From assembly GCA_934561515.1 (NCBI GenBank), contig CAKTGM010000030.1:1-23907 (forward strand): a DNA stretch of 23,907 nucleotides, written 5' to 3'. The position numbers and the translations under genes were made by a program. Positions 20,870 to 23,907 of this stretch are shown here, in pieces. Source of the DNA: an uncultured Oscillospiraceae bacterium (GTDB lineage Bacteria > Bacillota > Clostridia > Oscillospirales > Oscillospiraceae). The notes beneath the pieces are model-generated. The model saw nothing but the letters and a program-made list of their open reading frames with translations, did not search any database and had not been told where the DNA came from. Position 1 is the first letter of the stretch. Each line of letters opens with the position of its first letter.

Positions 20870-21568
20870 TTGGCAACCGTCAAACGCAGATCGACGGTCC
20901 CCTATTATGCGGCGGCGGGGACGTGGGTCATCTATGCGCTGCTCTTTCCGCTCTGCCGCGTGCCGCAGTTCATCTTCGTCGGCATCGTGTCGGCGGTGGT
21001 GTTTTTCATCATGAACGCTGTGTGCGGCACGGTGGAGGTCACCGTTCCCGACCCGCCGAAGAAGGAAGAGAGCACCGGGAATCCTGAGCTTGACAAGATG
21101 ATCCGCGACGGCAATCTTGCCATCTCCGAGATGAAGCGCCTGAACGAGTCCATCAAGGACGAGAAGATCTCCGCCGACATCGACCGGCTCGAGGACTTAA
21201 GCGCGAAGATCTTCTCGCAGGTCAAGGCAGACCCCAAAAAGCTGCCGCAGATCAGAAAGTTCATGGACTACTACCTGCCCACGACGCTCAAGCTCTTGAA
21301 CGCCTACGACCGCATGGGCGCGCAGGGCGTGAACGGCGAGAACATCGGCAGCACTATGCAGCGCGTGGAGAGCATGATGAGCACCATCGTCGCCGCCTTT
21401 GAAAAGCAGCTCGATATGCTCTTCGGCAGCGAGGCGATGGATATTTCCACCGACATCACGGTGCTTGAAAACATGATGAAGCGCGAGGGGCTGAGCGATG
21501 ACGGCGCTCTGCACGCAGAGAGCGGCACGGCTGCCGCCTCGCAGGACGATATCAGGCTCGAGCTGTAA
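20870..21568 (+). CDS. xpaC: XpaC-family membrane protein (5-bromo-4-chloroindolyl phosphate hydrolysis family)
   Basis: 232 aa. Two membrane helices (about 10-28 and 31-52) are followed by a cytoplasmic alpha-helical domain (about 65-215) with the spaced LDKMIRDGNLAISEMKRLN and IRKFMDYYLPTTLKLLNAYD segments characteristic of XpaC. The family name comes from an old phenotype; no enzymatic activity is established. XpaC genes commonly neighbour telA, as here, and both are linked to envelope or toxic-anion stress. The start is TTG at 20870, chosen because AGGAGG lies 8 bases upstream and the promoter fits. It is the first gene of a four-gene operon. Confidence 0.87.
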   Translation: MATVKRRSTVPYYAAAGTWVIYALLFPLCRVPQFIFVGIVSAVVFFIMNAVCGTVEVTVPDPPKKEESTGNPELDKMIRDGNLAISEMKRLNESIKDEKISADIDRLEDLSAKIFSQVKADPKKLPQIRKFMDYYLPTTLKLLNAYDRMGAQGVNGENIGSTMQRVESMMSTIVAAFEKQLDMLFGSEAMDISTDITVLENMMKREGLSDDGALHAESGTAAASQDDIRLEL

Positions 21569-21580
21569 AGGAGAGAGACG

Positions 21581-21850
21581 ATGCGAAAGAAAGTGATGGC
21601 GTTCAACGCCAGGGTCAATGCGTGGATCTTGAAGCGCCTCAAGGGCGTGTGGCTCGATCCCATCTTCTGCGCGGTCTTTGCCGTGATGTGTCTCGCTAGT
21701 TTTGTGGGCGCGCTGCGCCTGCACAAGAGCAGCCTGTACTATTCTACGGCGATCTGGGCAATGGCCACGCTGCTATGCCTGCGCCGCATCCAGCGCATCA
21801 AAAAATACGAAAAGGAACAGGCCGAAGGCCGGAAAACGGAGGAAAAGTAA
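21581..21850 (+). CDS. Small two-helix membrane protein, hypothetical
   Basis: 89 aa. A basic N terminus (about 1-22) precedes two hydrophobic segments (about 24-44 and 52-68), then a charged Lys/Glu tail. No family is recognised. GGAG lies 8 bases before the ATG; it starts 12 bases after xpaC and ends one base before telA, so it is clearly part of the operon. It could be a membrane partner of XpaC or TelA; this is inferred from position only. Confidence 0.8.
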   Translation: MRKKVMAFNARVNAWILKRLKGVWLDPIFCAVFAVMCLASFVGALRLHKSSLYYSTAIWAMATLLCLRRIQRIKKYEKEQAEGRKTEEK

Positions 21851-21851
21851 T

Positions 21852-23015
21852 ATGAGCGACAACATGATGCCCCAGCTGACCCTGAACCCCACCGAAGCGG
21901 CGCAGGAGGCCGTCCCCGAGCTGACGCTCACCCCGGACGCGCCCGCGCCCGAGCAGGAGAAGAAGGAGGTCGAGCCCGTCAAGGTGGACGAGAGTATGCT
22001 CACCGAGCAGGAAAAGCTCGCCGTCGATGAATTTGCCAAGAAGATCGACATCACGGACACGAACCTCGTGCTCAACTACGGCGTGGCCGCGCAGAAGAGC
22101 GTGGCGACCTTCTCCGAAAACGCCCTCTCCTCCGTGCGCAACAAGGACTTGGGCGAAGTGGGCGAGACGCTCTCGAACCTCGTCGTCGAGGTCAAGGGCT
22201 TCGGCCAGGAGGAAGAGAAGAAGGGCCTCGCCGGTCTTTTCCGCAAGCAGAAGGACAAGCTCGAGCTGATGCGCGCGCAGTACGGCAAGGCCGAGACGAG
22301 CGTGAACCGCATCGTATCCGAGCTTGAAAAGCATCAGGTCACGCTGATGAAGGACATCGCGATGCTCGACCAGATGTATGAGCTGAACCTCAAGTACTAT
22401 AAGGAGCTCACGATGTACATCATCGCGGGCAAGAAGCGCCTTGCCGAGGTGCGCTCCGGCGAGCTGGAGGAGCTGCGCAAGAAGGCAGAGGCGAGCGGCC
22501 TTGCTGAGGATGCGCAGGCCTACAACGACTATTCGCAGAAGTGCGAGCGCTTTGAAAAGAAGCTGCACGATCTGGAGCTGACGCGCATGGTGTCGCTCCA
22601 GATGGGCCCGCAGACGCGCCTTTTGCAGAACAACGACACGCTGATGGTCGAAAAGATCCAGTCCTCGCTCGTCAACACCATCCCGCTCTGGAAGAGCCAG
22701 ATGGTGCTCGCACTCGGCATGGAGCACAGCCGTCAGGCAACGGCTGCGCAGAGCGCTGTGGCGCAGACGACGAACGAGCTGCTCAAGAAGAACGCCGATA
22801 TGCTCAAGATGGGCACGATCGCCACGGCCAAGGAGGCCGAGCGCAGCGTGGTCGACATCGAGACCTTGCAGCACACGAACGAGCAGCTCATCACTACGCT
22901 CGACGAGGTTGTGAACATCCAGCGCGAGGGCGCGCAGAAGCGCAAGGAGGCAGAGGTCGAGCTTGGCCGCATCGAGGGCGAGCTGAAGCAGAAGCTCATG
23001 GAGCTGAGAAGCTGA
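21852..23015 (+). CDS. telA: Toxic anion resistance protein TelA
   Basis: 387 aa, the normal TelA length. After an acidic Pro/Glu-rich N terminus (about 1-55), almost the whole protein is alpha-helical and coiled-coil-like, with the TelA-typical stretches LFRKQKDKLELMRAQYGKAE, LMKDIAMLDQMYELNLKYYK and NTIPLWKSQMVLALGMEHSR. It has no signal peptide or membrane helix, so it is cytoplasmic or bound to the membrane through XpaC. TelA was first tied to tellurite resistance; in Firmicutes it relates to resistance to cell-envelope antimicrobials. The exact mechanism is not known. The start at 21852 has GGAGG about 9 bases upstream, at the end of the small membrane gene; the longer open frame runs inside that gene. 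Confidence 0.93.
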   Translation: MSDNMMPQLTLNPTEAAQEAVPELTLTPDAPAPEQEKKEVEPVKVDESMLTEQEKLAVDEFAKKIDITDTNLVLNYGVAAQKSVATFSENALSSVRNKDLGEVGETLSNLVVEVKGFGQEEEKKGLAGLFRKQKDKLELMRAQYGKAETSVNRIVSELEKHQVTLMKDIAMLDQMYELNLKYYKELTMYIIAGKKRLAEVRSGELEELRKKAEASGLAEDAQAYNDYSQKCERFEKKLHDLELTRMVSLQMGPQTRLLQNNDTLMVEKIQSSLVNTIPLWKSQMVLALGMEHSRQATAAQSAVAQTTNELLKKNADMLKMGTIATAKEAERSVVDIETLQHTNEQLITTLDEVVNIQREGAQKRKEAEVELGRIEGELKQKLMELRS

Positions 23016-23035
23016 GAAGCGAATAGGGGAAACAC

Positions 23036-23907
23036 ATGAAGTTCTTTCAAAAACGCGGCGTCGCCATCGCGGTGCTGATTCTGGCGATCCTCGCCTCCGG
23101 CGCGTGGGGGGCTGCACAAAGCGCCCGCCGTCTCTACGCCGGAGGGCGGGGAAAAGCTCGATTCCTCGCTTTCCACGGCGGCCTTTACGCAGTATGTGCG
23201 CGACGAGGCCGGTATCCTTTCCGACAAGACCGAGGAGGCCGTCGGCCTCTACAACGCCAACTGGGACAAGCTGTTTGGCAGCATCATGGCCGTCGTTACG
23301 ACCGGCGATGAAAGCGACCTTGAGAACGCGGCGTACGATTACGCCATGGAAATGCAGCTTGGCGAAAACGACGCCATTTTGCTCATTGCAAAGCAGCAGC
23401 AGGACTACTACCTGCTCGCAAGCGGCGGTTTTTACGACCTGCTCAGCGCGCTCTCGCCGAGCTTCGTTGCCTCCTGCATGGCAGACGATGTGCAGAAGGA
23501 CAACTATGACGCGGCAGTGCGCTCGCTCTGCGATGCGCTCCATGTGGAGCTGAGCCGGCAGTATCAGCAGAGCGAGGCGGCGCTGGACGAGGCAGCCGGC
23601 AGAGTGATGTTCATCATGATCCTCGTGATGCTCTTTGTCCTCTGGATCGTGCTTGACGGGATGCGTTATCGGCGCTATCGCCGCCGCTACCTGATGCCCG
23701 GCATGGGCATTCCCACGGTGGTCTACCGTCCCATCTTCTGGGGACGGCGCCCCCCGCGCTCTCCGCGCCCGCCCCGCTCGGGCGGCCCGAGACCTCCGCA
23801 GGGAGGGCCGAGACCTCCTTATAGCGGCGGCAGCTCCGGCGGCAATCGCCGCCCGCCCCAGCCGCCCAGACGGCCCTCCGGCTCGGGCAATTCCTTCGGT
23901 GGCTTTG
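23036..23907 (+). pseudogene. TPM-domain membrane protein, frameshifted at a G6 run and cut by the window end
   Basis: The reading frame starts at 23036 with AGGGGA 7 bases upstream and encodes a signal peptide or anchor (MKFFQKRGVAIAVLILAILA). After the six G at 23106-23111 it runs into unrelated sequence and stops near 23311. Removing one G joins it to a frame from 23112 that stays open to the window end. That frame encodes a TPM-type domain (YVRDEAGILSDKTEEAVGLY, then ENDAILLIAKQQQDYYLLAS), a transmembrane helix (VMFIMILVMLFVLWIVLDGM) and a Pro/Arg/Gly-rich tail. The second frame has no start codon of its own: TGA codons close it upstream. The gene is therefore one TPM protein with a one-base insertion, real or technical. 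Together with xpaC and telA it forms an envelope-stress operon. Confidence 0.82.
23787..23818 (+). repeat. Short direct repeat coding for the Pro/Gly-rich tail
   Basis: CCGAGACCTCC occurs at 23787-23797 and 23808-23818, a 21-base period that encodes two copies of GGPRPP in the C-terminal tail of the TPM protein. Confidence 0.6.

Noticed and set aside
21798..23543. A 581-codon minus-strand open frame opposite telA and the TPM gene
   Set aside because: It has no recognisable domain, and it crosses two real genes and the frameshift; it is a GC-driven shadow.
23104..23553. A 149-codon plus-strand frame over the TPM region
   Set aside because: The Arg/Ser/Thr/Pro-rich product is a shadow; the frame from 23112 gives the TPM-type protein through to the window end.
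1..23907. Mobile elements, CRISPR arrays, tRNA or rRNA genes
   Set aside because: I saw no transposase or integrase, no regularly spaced long repeats and no RNA gene signatures; codon use and GC content look even across the window.

Overview
The window reads as ordinary chromosome from a GC-rich, anaerobic, spore-forming Clostridia, most like the gut Oscillospiraceae. The reasons are an electron-bifurcating NfnAB pair, a CwlJ/GerQ spore-germination pair, an FtsK/SpoIIIE translocase, Gram-positive type lipoproteins, strong Shine-Dalgarno sites, and an XpaC/TelA cluster. Genus assignment is inference. I saw no phage, transposon, CRISPR, rRNA or tRNA. Genes are densely packed. The longest stretch without a gene is about 245 bases (15329-15573), so no gap exceeds 300 bases.

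Layout. 1-3106 (minus): a Crp/Fnr-type regulator is followed by nfnA and nfnB, the two subunits of NADH-dependent ferredoxin:NADP+ oxidoreductase, with a strong promoter whose -35 lies inside a 12-bp inverted repeat. 3254-4701 (minus): a LysR regulator and a small TSCPD-domain protein, each with its own promoter. 4768-8369 (plus): uppP (lipid carrier recycling) and ftsK (DNA translocase), closed by a perfect 16-bp-stem terminator. 8377-9419 (plus): cwlJ and gerQ behind a sigma-K-like promoter. 9427-10904 (minus): a D-Ala-D-Ala carboxypeptidase.

10907-14365 (plus): a ComEA-like protein, an OmpR-type response regulator, a histidine kinase and a GerMN lipoprotein, tightly coupled by overlaps. 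14384-15391 (minus): a ROK sugar kinase. 15434-16606 (plus): an orphan lipoprotein with a structured leader. 16674-20784 (plus): an ABC ATPase, an anchored multi-Ig-like surface protein and a MacB/FtsX-type permease, preceded by helically phased direct repeats typical of an OmpR-family operator. 20801-23907 (plus): xpaC, a small membrane protein, telA and a TPM-domain protein that is frameshifted at a G6 run and cut by the window end.

The common theme from 4.8 kb onward is the cell envelope: carrier lipid, septal DNA transport, cortex lysis, peptidoglycan trimming, envelope signalling, an ABC surface system and a TelA/XpaC envelope-stress module. The best candidates for under-described biology are the ABC/Ig-like/permease operon with its phased-repeat operator, the three-component RR-HK-GerMN operon that resembles actinobacterial MtrAB-LpqB in layout, and the XpaC-TelA-TPM operon.
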